Of a DNA stretch of 64,000 bases, positions 17,292-25,405 are shown in pieces (position 1 is the first letter of the stretch; each line of letters starts with the position of its first letter). The position numbers and the translations under genes were made by a program. Location: NCBI GenBank assembly GCA_963792075.1, contig CAWBUW010000012.1:682001-746000 (forward strand). The letters run 5' to 3'. The notes under the pieces are model-generated. The model saw only the letters and a list, made by a program, of their open reading frames with translations, was not told the DNA's origin and searched no databases. Origin of the DNA: CAWBUW01 sp963792075. Its GTDB lineage: Bacteria > Chloroflexota > Anaerolineae > Anaerolineales > UBA4823.

Positions 17292-18793
17292 CCAATCGTA
17301 TTGCATTGCTTCTCAGTCTGTGTGCTGTCCTACTTTCTGCCTGGGTAACCCAAAATATCTTTGAAGCGGTGCCGCACATCGAAGACGAGGTAGCCTACGT
17401 GTGGCAGGCGCGGCTGCTGGCTGACCTGCGCCTTTCGATCCCTTCTCCCCAGGAAGCAGACAGCTTTCTGGTGCCTTTTGTGGTGGATTACCAGGGCCTG
17501 CGCTTTGGCAAATATCCCCCCGGCTGGCCGGCGCTGCTGGCTTTTGGCGTTCTGTTCGGACTGCGCGCCTGGGTGAATCCCCTCCTCGCCGGGCTGGGAG
17601 TCTGGTTGACTTACCGCTTGGGGAAACGCGTATTCACCCCCGGAATTGGCCTGCTGGCTGCCGGCCTCACGCTGACTTCCCCCTTCTTCCTGGAAAATTC
17701 GGGCTCCTTGCTTTCACATCCTTTAGGGCTGGTTTGCAGTGCAGGGTTCGCTCTGGGTTGGTTGGAAGCCTTTGACCGTTCAGAGGACACGCCCCGCCAG
17801 GGTTGGACTCTGCTGGCTGCCCTCAACCTGGGAGTCCTGGGCCTCAGCCGCCCGTTTACAGCCCTGGCAGTCGCGCTGCCTTTTGCCGTACATGGGCTGT
17901 ATCTCCTCTGGCGCGGCAACCGGGCTGTCCGCTTACGCCTGGCAAGTTTTGTCCTATTGGTGTTGCTGATCACCTCCCTGGTTTTTGCCTGGCAGGCTGC
18001 TGTGACGGGTGACCCGCTGATGAACCCCTACACGTTGTGGTGGTCTAATGACCGGATCGGGTTTGGCCCAGGTCATGGGGTGAAAGAAACCGGTCATACC
18101 CTGGAAATTGCCCGAGTCAATGCCGAACAAAGCCTGAAAGTGGGCTGGTTGGATCTTTTTGGCTGGGGTACCTATTCCTGGCTATTCCTGCCCTTTGGGC
18201 TGCTGGCTGCCTGGCAAGCCCGGCGCCGCGCCGAGTCGCTGCTGGTGGGGAGTGTATTCCCATCTTTAGTGGTCTTTTACCTGGCTTATTGGATTGGCTC
18301 TTACCTATTTGGGCCGCGTTACTATTATGAAGGGTTATACAGCCTGACACTGTACAGCGCGGCCGGCATTGCCTGGCTGGCTGGCTGGCCGCGCCGTTTC
18401 CTTGGGTGGGGCAAGGCGCGCCCGCTCCTGATCACTGCCCTGCTGACTGGCCTGATCGTGTTAAACTTACACAGCTATATGCCCCTGCGCCTGGGAATGA
18501 TGTACCGCCTGTTTGACATTGGTCGCGCTGACCAGGCTTTTTTCCTGCAGCCAGAGACGCAAAAATTGGCCCCCGCATTAGTGGTTATACAGGCCAAGCG
18601 TTGGATGTACTACGCCACGCTGCTGGAGCTGTCCGATCCTTACCTGACCACCCCGTTTATCTTTGCCTGGTCGACCAGTGAGAGGGTAACAAACAGGCTC
18701 GGCCAACTGTATCCCGAACGCAGGCTGCTGATCTATGATCCCGAGAAGCCGTTCCAGTTCCAAAACCTCAAACTACCCGAGCCAGCGCCGTAA
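17288..18793 (+). CDS. GT-C membrane glycosyltransferase, GT39/ArnT-like
   Basis: 501 residues with about ten membrane spans. The first extracytoplasmic loop carries HIEDEVAYVWQ (30-40), where E32/D33/E34 match the acidic catalytic loop of GT-C enzymes such as PMT and ArnT; FGKYPPGWPALLA a little later is the usual follow-on. Likely transfers a polyprenyl-phosphate sugar to an acceptor outside the membrane. The start overlaps the end of the phosphatase gene by four bases. Acceptor and sugar are unknown. Confidence 0.78.
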   Translation: MTNRIALLLSLCAVLLSAWVTQNIFEAVPHIEDEVAYVWQARLLADLRLSIPSPQEADSFLVPFVVDYQGLRFGKYPPGWPALLAFGVLFGLRAWVNPLLAGLGVWLTYRLGKRVFTPGIGLLAAGLTLTSPFFLENSGSLLSHPLGLVCSAGFALGWLEAFDRSEDTPRQGWTLLAALNLGVLGLSRPFTALAVALPFAVHGLYLLWRGNRAVRLRLASFVLLVLLITSLVFAWQAAVTGDPLMNPYTLWWSNDRIGFGPGHGVKETGHTLEIARVNAEQSLKVGWLDLFGWGTYSWLFLPFGLLAAWQARRRAESLLVGSVFPSLVVFYLAYWIGSYLFGPRYYYEGLYSLTLYSAAGIAWLAGWPRRFLGWGKARPLLITALLTGLIVLNLHSYMPLRLGMMYRLFDIGRADQAFFLQPETQKLAPALVVIQAKRWMYYATLLELSDPYLTTPFIFAWSTSERVTNRLGQLYPERRLLIYDPEKPFQFQNLKLPEPAP

Positions 18794-18817
18794 GCGCCAG
18801 GATGACCACGCTATAGA

Positions 18818-20077
18818 TTATGGGGCTGTTGTCGGCGTTTCTGTCGGCTGCTCAACCACGGGGGTATCGGTGGGGATAACTTCCGAAGGCGGCGTCGGCG
18901 TGAATTCTGGGGTAATGGTAGGCACCTCGACCTGGGGCTCAGACGTGGGGTTTGCACACTGGTCCGCGGCATAACTGGCAGTGGGCTGCAGTTCTGGGTA
19001 CTGGCTCATATTGTAGGCCGTATCATACTGCTGTTGAGCTTCGCACCATAACTCCTGGCGTGCATACCAATCCCCATAACCGATCAAGGCCAGGCGATAG
19101 CGTTCTGTAGCCGTGTAGCGCGAACCATCCATCAAATTGGGAGCAATCTGGGAGAGCTGGCCGAAGTAAAATACAGCTTGCCCCCAATCCACGTCCCAGA
19201 AGCTGGCACCGCGGATGTACAACTCCGCCCAATCGCGCCAGTTCTTTGCTTCTACATCAATCGGCCCAAACCGACCGGCCAGCGCCAGATCATAAATACC
19301 GCCCTCCAGGTCAGCCTGTTGGGAAATTTTTTGCACACCCTGGTTACGCAGTGCCACAAACAACATTCCGTCTACTTCTACGGCCCGGTAATCTGGAAAA
19401 CCCTTGCGCAGCGCCAGCAGGGTATCAATTGCGCCACTCCAATCACTGGCAGATAGTTGAGTCTGTGCCTGAGCAAAAATCACTTCCTGGCTGCGCAGGT
19501 CCGGCGTGGGGGTCAAGGTCGGTGTAGGCGCCACCGTGGGCGTGGCTGTGGCATTGATCCGCATGAGTACGTCTGCCAGCTTATCCGTCACCCCAGGGAA
19601 ATTCGGATTGATCTGGATTACATATTCAAAGCGTTGGCGGGCCAAATCGTAGTGCCCGGCTTCCAGATCTTTCACGCCCAGGTCAAACTGTGCCTGAGCT
19701 TCACCGCTAACCTGGGTGGCCTCAAAAGCCGTCCGGCGATCGATAGCAGACAGATAGCCCGCATAGCCGCTGGACGCGGCGATCAATGCAAGCAAAATGA
19801 TACCCAGAATAGCCCACCAAAACCAGGTCGCACGGCGTTTCTTGGCAGCCGGTGGAATAATCGCTTCGGCGAGGATTGGTTGCTCTGAATCCCCAGGCAC
19901 TATTGCAGCCGGGGGAGTTTCTTCCGCCGCGGCTGAAGACAGCATGACAGGTTCGGTCACTCCGTCAGGGGTTGAGGCAGCTCCGGACTGCACCGGGAGA
20001 GTATCTTCGAGCCCCCCTTCGTTGGGTCGGCTGGCAGTAGGTCGAGTTTCTTCGATATTGTTGTTATTTGATTCCAT
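18818..20077 (-). CDS. TM-anchored TPR protein with Thr/Pro-rich tails
   Basis: 419 residues: an acidic, low-complexity N-terminal stretch (1-75), basic AKKRR stop-transfer and one membrane helix at about 82-108, then helical TPR-like repeats (AQAQFDLGVKDLEAGHYDLARQRFEYVI, residues about 126-155), a Thr/Pro linker near 175-192, further TPR-like repeats, and a Thr/Pro/Glu tail rich in TPT. This is an N-in, C-out surface protein scaffold of the kind found repeatedly in this window (31862, 33262). No enzymatic motif. It converges on the GT-C gene (24-base gap) and diverges from the MBL-fold gene. Confidence 0.75.
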   Translation of the reverse strand: MESNNNNIEETRPTASRPNEGGLEDTLPVQSGAASTPDGVTEPVMLSSAAAEETPPAAIVPGDSEQPILAEAIIPPAAKKRRATWFWWAILGIILLALIAASSGYAGYLSAIDRRTAFEATQVSGEAQAQFDLGVKDLEAGHYDLARQRFEYVIQINPNFPGVTDKLADVLMRINATATPTVAPTPTLTPTPDLRSQEVIFAQAQTQLSASDWSGAIDTLLALRKGFPDYRAVEVDGMLFVALRNQGVQKISQQADLEGGIYDLALAGRFGPIDVEAKNWRDWAELYIRGASFWDVDWGQAVFYFGQLSQIAPNLMDGSRYTATERYRLALIGYGDWYARQELWCEAQQQYDTAYNMSQYPELQPTASYAADQCANPTSEPQVEVPTITPEFTPTPPSEVIPTDTPVVEQPTETPTTAP

Positions 20078-20112
20078 AAATTGTAGATAGGTTCTTTTCT
20101 CGAGTCTGCTCG

Positions 20113-20118
20113 ATTATA
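20113..20118 (-). promoter_or_regulatory. Predicted -10 box for the TPR gene at 18818-20077
   Basis: TATAAT on the minus strand, 36 bases before the ATG. No good -35 hexamer and no Shine-Dalgarno sequence are seen. Confidence 0.4.
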
Positions 20119-20198
20119 CCTTAAACGATGTGTTGGGTCCCTTGGTTCCCTAAAACCCAATCAGCCTCAACTTCTCAGTCCAGGTGGGAAATATTTCC

Positions 20199-20227
20199 TT
20201 GCGAGCGGCTCACTCGTTTGAGATAAT
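20199..20227 (+). promoter_or_regulatory. Predicted promoter of the MBL-fold/Crp operon
   Basis: TTGCGA, 17-base spacer, GATAAT. The predicted start, about 20234, places the stem-loop at 20247-20281 close to the 5' end of the transcript. Confidence 0.5.
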
Positions 20228-20246
20228 GACAGTGAGAGTGGGTGAT

Positions 20247-20281
20247 AGACAGCCGGCAAGCTGCCGGTCGCCCATCACCTA
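20247..20281 (+). repeat. Imperfect palindrome in the MBL-fold gene leader
   Basis: GGTGAT pairs with ATCACC and CCGGCA with TGCCGG around a tiny loop, with mismatches between the two helices. It lies 20 bases before the start codon in a divergent intergenic region. A looser member of the palindrome set described at 22045, 23653, 34603 and elsewhere. Confidence 0.5.
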
Positions 20282-20300
20282 CCTGAGAGAGGAGAATGCC

Positions 20301-21317
20301 ATGGCCAACACATTGTCGATCAAATTCTGGGGAGTGCGCGGCAGCCATCCGGTCTCCGGGGCCAACATCGTCCAGTTCGGTGGGAATACCCCCTGCGTTG
20401 AAATCAGCGCTGGAGGCCAGACCATCCTCCTGGATGCCGGAACGGGGATCATTGGGGCAGGCCGCGACCTGCTGCATCGCTCGCGCCAGGCTGGGAAACC
20501 GGTCCAGGCGGCGCTGTTCTTCAGCCATCTGCACCATGATCACACCCAGGGGTTCCCATTCTTTTCACCTGCTTTTGTTCCCACCACGCGGCTGAACCTG
20601 TTCGGCCCAGGCATTTATGATCAGACTCTGGAAGATATGCTGAACAAAGTCATGACACCACCCGCTTTTCCCGTTCGCTTGCAAGACCAGGCTGCGGTAA
20701 AATCATTCTATACGGTCTCCGAGGGCAAAGATGTGATCCTTTCTGGCAGCAAGGTCCTGATCTGCGATCCGGCAGATTCCGCCGCTGAAACCAAACCGGG
20801 TGCGGTACGAGTGCGCCTCTTGCATTCTCACGCCCATCCCGGCGGGGTAGTCAATTACCGCATCGAGTGGGGTGGGCTTTCTGTGGTTTACGCGACCGAT
20901 ACCGAGGGCTACGTAAATATTGATCGTCGCTTGGCAGCTTTTGCCCAGGGAGCGAACTTGCTGATCCACGATGCCCAATACTCCGAGGAGCACTACTGCG
21001 GCAGACTGCCAGGTTGGCCCACCACACAAGGATGGGGGCACTCTACGGCCAGCATGGCAGCAGGCGTAGCCCAGGCCGCCAAAGTGGGTCAGTTGGTCCT
21101 GTTCCATCACGACCCGAACTATGAGGACGAGGCGGTTCGCGCCAACGAAGTGACAGCCCGCCAGATCTTTGCGCACACCCAGGCTGCTTATGAGGGCCTG
21201 GAAATCCAGCTTTCAACCCCAGTTGGGCCCCTTGTACCCAGCCGGACCGGTCGAGAACGTCATCCAGCTCAAAACAAGCCACGGGCGGCTGTACAGGCCG
21301 CTGCTGAAGGGAGGTAA
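20301..21317 (+). CDS. MBL-fold metallo-hydrolase
   Basis: 338 residues from the ATG at 20301, which has GGAG six bases upstream; a longer frame from 20184 would translate the leader palindrome. Metal ligands FSHLHHDH (His76, His78, Asp80, His81) are followed by later HAH and HDAQYS elements. The first part, FWGVRGSHPVSG...FGGNTPCVEI, is typical of a beta-lactamase-fold group related to phosphodiesterases and often found near cyclic-nucleotide signalling genes. Directly followed (3 bases) by a Crp-family regulator, so it may be part of one signalling unit, for instance hydrolysing a cyclic nucleotide; this is inference. Confidence 0.82.
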   Translation: MANTLSIKFWGVRGSHPVSGANIVQFGGNTPCVEISAGGQTILLDAGTGIIGAGRDLLHRSRQAGKPVQAALFFSHLHHDHTQGFPFFSPAFVPTTRLNLFGPGIYDQTLEDMLNKVMTPPAFPVRLQDQAAVKSFYTVSEGKDVILSGSKVLICDPADSAAETKPGAVRVRLLHSHAHPGGVVNYRIEWGGLSVVYATDTEGYVNIDRRLAAFAQGANLLIHDAQYSEEHYCGRLPGWPTTQGWGHSTASMAAGVAQAAKVGQLVLFHHDPNYEDEAVRANEVTARQIFAHTQAAYEGLEIQLSTPVGPLVPSRTGRERHPAQNKPRAAVQAAAEGR

Positions 21318-21320
21318 ACC

Positions 21321-22013
21321 ATGTTAGCGCAGCCTCATACCGATGCTTTAGCAAACCTGGCGCTGTTTCAGGGCTTCAGCGAGAAACAGATCACCTGGAT
21401 GGCAGAGCGCTTGCACTGCAAGACCTTCGCCACAGGGACTAACATCATTACCATCGAGCACCCCGGTGACGTGATTTTTTTTATAGTCAGCGGTACGGTT
21501 AAGGTCCATGTCGAGCAAGCCAGTGGCAATGATGTCGTGCTGGCAATCTTGGGCCGAGGGGATACCGTGGGCGAAATGAGCTTGTTGGACAGCGCTGGCC
21601 GCTCTGCCAGTGTCATCACCCTGGAAGAGACGACCCTGTTGTGGATGGATCGCCAGACCTTTCAGAACTGCCTGCAAGAGATACCCGCGTTAGCCTTGAA
21701 CCTGGTGCGCATGCTTAGCCAACGCGTCCGCCTGGCCAATGAGCAAATCCAAACCCTGGCGACCCTGGATGTCTATGGACGGGTGGCTCGCCAACTGCTG
21801 GCCTTTGCTGAGAAATACGGTGAAACCTCACCGGGCGGGCAGGTGCTTATCCCCATCCGCCTGACCCAGGGCGATATTGCTGACCTGGTTGGCGCCTCTC
21901 GCAAGCGCGTTAACCAGGTCATCGTCTCGTTCAAGAACCTGAGCCTGGTATCCGTCGATCCACAAGGGCGGATCACCGTGCACGATCGTAAAGGGCTGGC
22001 GCGCTACTGTTGA
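21321..22013 (+). CDS. Crp/Fnr-family transcription regulator
   Basis: 230 residues: N-terminal cyclic-nucleotide-binding-type beta roll (VSGTVKVHV, then GEMSLLDSAGRSASVITLE around residues 88-106, the phosphate-binding cassette position), dimerisation helix, and a C-terminal winged helix with LTQGDIADLVGASRKRVNQVI at about 177-197. The PBC has GEMSLLD...RSAS, close to the Crp consensus GE..L....RSA, so a cyclic nucleotide ligand is possible. No cysteine cluster of the FNR type. Co-transcribed with the MBL-fold gene; the targets are unknown. Confidence 0.9.
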   Translation: MLAQPHTDALANLALFQGFSEKQITWMAERLHCKTFATGTNIITIEHPGDVIFFIVSGTVKVHVEQASGNDVVLAILGRGDTVGEMSLLDSAGRSASVITLEETTLLWMDRQTFQNCLQEIPALALNLVRMLSQRVRLANEQIQTLATLDVYGRVARQLLAFAEKYGETSPGGQVLIPIRLTQGDIADLVGASRKRVNQVIVSFKNLSLVSVDPQGRITVHDRKGLARYC

Positions 22014-22044
22014 TAGGATACATTTCAGTTCTGAGGCAAGGGGG

Positions 22045-22092
22045 TTGGTAGTACAGCACGCCGCGCTGAAGCGCGGCGTGCTGTACTACCAA
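22045..22092 (+). repeat. Long perfect palindrome (copy B)
   Basis: 22-bp perfect stem with a TGAA loop; the arms occupy 22045-22066 and 22071-22092. An outer pair TCTGAGG/CCTCAGA extends it. No T-run follows on either side. It lies between the Crp-type gene and the promoter of the thioesterase. Its arm matches that of the palindrome at 51948 at 18 of 21 positions. Confidence 0.85.
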
Positions 22093-22133
22093 TTTCATCC
22101 TCAGACCTGCACACATGAAATATCACCACGGGG

Positions 22134-22139
22134 TATAAT
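22134..22139 (+). promoter_or_regulatory. -10 box placing transcription start at the thioesterase ATG (leaderless)
   Basis: TATAAT ends seven bases before the ATG at 22146, so the predicted transcription start coincides with the start codon. No Shine-Dalgarno sequence lies upstream and no good -35 box is visible. Confidence 0.5.
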
Positions 22140-22145
22140 TAATTT

Positions 22146-22571
22146 ATGCCTGATTTTCATTTCTACCAACCTATCGAAGTACGCTATGGGGACCTCGATC
22201 CTCAAGGACACGTCAACAACGCAAAATACCTGACGTATCTGGAGCAGGCGCGCATCGCTTATATCAGCCATCTTGGGCTATGGCCCGGAGGCAGCTTCCA
22301 GAACCTGGGAATTATCCTGGCGGAAATACAGGTTTCATTCCGCAAACCAGTGCTGTATGGCCTGCCACTGCGTGCTGGCGTGCGGGTAACCCACCTGGGT
22401 AATAAGAGCTTGACCATGGAACACAGCATTGAGCACGCCGGAGACAACAGCGTTTTTGCCACAGGCAGCAGCGTATTGGTGTCCTATGATTACATTACCG
22501 GGCAAACAATTACCATCCCTGACACATGGCGGCAAACAATCCAACAATTTGAAAAATTACAAGTAGATTGA
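22146..22571 (+). CDS. Hotdog-fold acyl-CoA thioesterase, YbgC/4HBT type
   Basis: 141 residues. The motif RYGDLDPQGHVNNAKYLTYLEQAR (central part at residues 13-32) is the 4-hydroxybenzoyl-CoA thioesterase signature, with Asp16 or Asp18 as the expected nucleophile or base. Hydrolyses acyl-CoA thioesters in the cytoplasm. Probably translated from a leaderless mRNA. Followed after 21 bases by the M42 peptidase gene, with which it may share a transcript. Confidence 0.87.
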   Translation: MPDFHFYQPIEVRYGDLDPQGHVNNAKYLTYLEQARIAYISHLGLWPGGSFQNLGIILAEIQVSFRKPVLYGLPLRAGVRVTHLGNKSLTMEHSIEHAGDNSVFATGSSVLVSYDYITGQTITIPDTWRQTIQQFEKLQVD

Positions 22572-22592
22572 AACGAATACACAAGGACCCAT

Positions 22593-23645
22593 ATGACTTC
22601 TCTTCCACCGATTGACACCGATTTTATGGTCAGTTTTTTGACTGGTTTGTTGAACACCCCCAGCCCGACCGGCTTTGCTCACCGCGCTATCGACTTCACC
22701 GAAAATGCGATGCGGGCTTTCCCATTCCTTGAGATCACCCACACCCGTAAAGGTGCCCTGTTAGCCAGATGGCCTGGGCTGCGTTCGGATGCACCGCGGG
22801 CGCTCACTGCGCACGCGGATACACTGGGTGCAATGGTCAAAGAAATCAAGGGCAGCGGACGCTTGAAACTGACCAAAATTGGTGGGTATGCCTGGAATAC
22901 AGTAGAGGGCGAAGGCTGCACAATCTTCACCAACAAGGGCGGTTCAGTACGCGGCTCGCTGCTGTTGACCAAAGCCTCCACGCATGTTTACGGAGCCCAG
23001 GTCGCCGATACCAAACGTGAAGATGATGCCATGGAAATGCGCCTGGACGCAAAAACCAGCTCATGCGAGGATACGCTGGCATTGGGCATCCAGGTAGGCG
23101 ATTTCGTCGCCTTCGATCCGCGCGTCGAGGTAACCAACGGCTTCGTCCGTTCGCGCCACCTGGATGATAAAGCCTGCGTGGCCAATATCCTGGCAGCCGT
23201 CAAAACGCTGTCCGATGCGGGTCTACAGCCGGCCCAGACTACTTACCTGCACATCAGCAACTATGAGGAAGTCGGGCACGGCGCTGCATCTGGCATCCCG
23301 GCCGAGGTAACCGAACTGGTTGCGGTGGATATGGCTGCCGTTGGCGAAGGACAGGCTTCAGATGAATTTCACGCCACGCTGTGCGTGAAAAACTCGGGTG
23401 GGCCATACCACCACGGGCTGAGCCAGAAATTGCGCTCATTGGCTGATCAGTACAGCATTCCCTATAAAGTAGATGTTTATCCCTTTTATGGCTCAGACGG
23501 GGAGGCTTTCTGGCGTGCAGGTGGCGATGTGGCCTTGGCCCTGATCGGCCCCGGCGTCGATGCCTCCCATAACTACGAACGCACCCACCTGGACGGCCTG
23601 ACCGGTACCACCCAATGGGTGGTTGCCTACCTGCTTAATTCGTGA
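22593..23645 (+). CDS. M42-family metallo-aminopeptidase
   Basis: 350 residues. Residues expected for a two-metal M42 (glutamyl aminopeptidase/TET) enzyme are seen: AHADTLG (first metal His and Asp), LDDKACVANI (bridging Asp), NYEEVGHGA (catalytic Glu pair), VDMAAVG (Asp) and YERTHLDGL (last His). Cytoplasmic peptide trimming is the family role. It is divergent from the three tandem M42 genes at 53412-56637: the fold order is the same but the motifs differ (AHAD instead of HMD). ATG preceded by AAGGA. Confidence 0.88.
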   Translation: MTSLPPIDTDFMVSFLTGLLNTPSPTGFAHRAIDFTENAMRAFPFLEITHTRKGALLARWPGLRSDAPRALTAHADTLGAMVKEIKGSGRLKLTKIGGYAWNTVEGEGCTIFTNKGGSVRGSLLLTKASTHVYGAQVADTKREDDAMEMRLDAKTSSCEDTLALGIQVGDFVAFDPRVEVTNGFVRSRHLDDKACVANILAAVKTLSDAGLQPAQTTYLHISNYEEVGHGAASGIPAEVTELVAVDMAAVGEGQASDEFHATLCVKNSGGPYHHGLSQKLRSLADQYSIPYKVDVYPFYGSDGEAFWRAGGDVALALIGPGVDASHNYERTHLDGLTGTTQWVVAYLLNS

Positions 23646-23652
23646 ATATCTA

Positions 23653-23689
23653 AGGGGGGTGATGCGGGCAAAGCCCGCATCACCCCCCT
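23653..23689 (+). repeat. Long perfect palindrome (copy C)
   Basis: 17-bp perfect stem, arms 23653-23669 and 23673-23689, loop AAA. It starts eight bases after the M42 stop and ends 23 bases before the next ATG. No T-run follows, so it is not a standard intrinsic terminator. Confidence 0.8.
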
Positions 23690-23712
23690 GGCGCCCGAAT
23701 AAGGAGACGATC

Positions 23713-25401
23713 ATGAAACTGGACGCAGCCATCCCACCCATGCATCTGAACCAGGTCCCTGCCGTGGCCCAGGCTGCCGAGGCCTTGGGCTTCGAAGGGC
23801 TGTGGTCCACCGAAACACAACATGATCCGTTTCTGCCTGGTCCTCTGATCTTCGAACATACGCGCCGGCTGCGCTTCGGCACGGCGGTGGCGATTGCCTT
23901 CGCGCGCAGTCCTGCCACGCTGGCGTACACGTCTTGGGACCTGGCGCAAGCTTCAGGCGGGCGGTTCATCCTCGGGCTGGGCACCCAGGTCAAGGCGCAT
24001 ATCGAAAGGCGCTTCGGCATGCCCTGGCCCGAGTCTGTGGTGGGTAAACTGCGTGAGCAGATTACAGCCATACGCGCCTTTTGGCGCTGCTGGCAGCAGC
24101 GCGAGCCGCTCAATTTTAGAGGAGAATATTACAAGCTGACGCTGATGTCACCCTTTTTTAATCCCGGCCCGATCGATTACCCGGAGATTCCGATCTATAT
24201 TGCCGGAGTGAACACTGGGCTGGCAAGATTGGCAGGGGAAGTTGCTCAAGGCTTCCACGCTCACCCATTACACTCTAAACGCTACTTAGATGAAATAATT
24301 CTTCCGGCTATTCAGCAGGGCGCTGAAAAGGCCGGGCGCAGTCCTGCCGAGGTCAAACTATCAGTCTCGGCTTTTGCTGCAACCACACCGGAAGAGATGG
24401 CCTTTGTGCGCGCTCAGATCGCCTTTTATGCCTCGACCCCATCCTACCGGGCGGTGATGGAATTGCACGGTTGGCAGGAAGTGGCAGAAAAGCTCTCTGG
24501 GCTGGCATCACACGGCCAATGGGGAGAGCTGCCCGCCCTGGTCAGCGATGAGATGCTGCATACTTTTTGTGTGGTAGCGCAGCCAGATGACCTGGCCGCC
24601 GCGCTGCAAGAACGCTACGCCAGCGTGGCAGACCACCTGGCGCTGTATCTGCCCTATTTCCCCGGCGAGCGGGATCCTTCTGGGGGGCGCTACTGGCGGC
24701 CTGACACCCAGCAGATCGAAGGATGTAGTAAGATGGATGCCTCGGCCAGTGAAACTCAATATGCTGCCGAGCGCGAGCGTATGATACACCAGCAATTGAT
24801 CGCACGCGGCATCCGCGACAAGCGCGTGCTGGAGGCAATGCGCCAGACGCCGCGCCATCGCTTCGTGCCACGCGATGAGTTGGGCTATGCCTATGCGGAT
24901 GGTCCCCTGCCGATTGGGGATGGGCAAACCATATCGCAGCCGTACATTGTGGCGCTGATGACACAAATGCTGGGCCTTCAGGGCCACGAAACCGTGCTGG
25001 AAATTGGCACAGGGTCGGGTTACCAGGCCGCGGTACTGTCTCGCCTGGCAAAGCAGGTATACACCGTTGAACGCCATCCCACCCTGGCAGAAAATGCCCG
25101 GCAAGTTTTGCAGGATTTGGAGCTGGTGAACGTGGAAGTGCTCACCGGGGACGGATCGCTCGGCCTGGCACTGCACGCACCTTACCAGGCTATCCTGGTC
25201 ACCGCGGCAGCGCCTGACGTCCCCCAGCCGCTGCTGGATCAACTGGCCGAGGGGGGGCGACTGGTGTTGCCCGTTGGCGGGCGCGGCGCCCAATACCTGG
25301 AAAGCTGGGAACGCCACGGCAAGGAATTCAAGCGCGAGACCGGCATTCCAGTTGCTTTTGTGCCACTGCGCGGCGAGTATGGTTGGCGAGACGAATGGTA
25401 G
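23713..25401 (+). CDS. Fusion: LLM-class F420/flavin oxidoreductase + protein-L-isoaspartate O-methyltransferase
   Basis: 562 residues from the ATG at 23713 (AGGAG at 8 bases). Residues 1-335 are luciferase-like: MKLDAAIPPMHLNQVP start, GLWSTETQHDPF, GTAVAIAFARSPATLAY and GRFILGLGTQVKAHI, as in F420-dependent LLM enzymes. Residues 341-562 are a complete Pcm: GQTISQP at 404-410 and the SAM loop EIGTGSGYQAAVLS near 430. Pcm repairs isoaspartyl damage in proteins. The two are usually separate genes. Inside the frame, the ATG at 24733 has GAAGGA nine bases upstream, so Pcm may also be made alone. A mutated stop codon between two formerly separate genes is a simple alternative. Confidence 0.82.
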   Translation: MKLDAAIPPMHLNQVPAVAQAAEALGFEGLWSTETQHDPFLPGPLIFEHTRRLRFGTAVAIAFARSPATLAYTSWDLAQASGGRFILGLGTQVKAHIERRFGMPWPESVVGKLREQITAIRAFWRCWQQREPLNFRGEYYKLTLMSPFFNPGPIDYPEIPIYIAGVNTGLARLAGEVAQGFHAHPLHSKRYLDEIILPAIQQGAEKAGRSPAEVKLSVSAFAATTPEEMAFVRAQIAFYASTPSYRAVMELHGWQEVAEKLSGLASHGQWGELPALVSDEMLHTFCVVAQPDDLAAALQERYASVADHLALYLPYFPGERDPSGGRYWRPDTQQIEGCSKMDASASETQYAAERERMIHQQLIARGIRDKRVLEAMRQTPRHRFVPRDELGYAYADGPLPIGDGQTISQPYIVALMTQMLGLQGHETVLEIGTGSGYQAAVLSRLAKQVYTVERHPTLAENARQVLQDLELVNVEVLTGDGSLGLALHAPYQAILVTAAAPDVPQPLLDQLAEGGRLVLPVGGRGAQYLESWERHGKEFKRETGIPVAFVPLRGEYGWRDEW

Positions 25402-25405
25402 TCGT

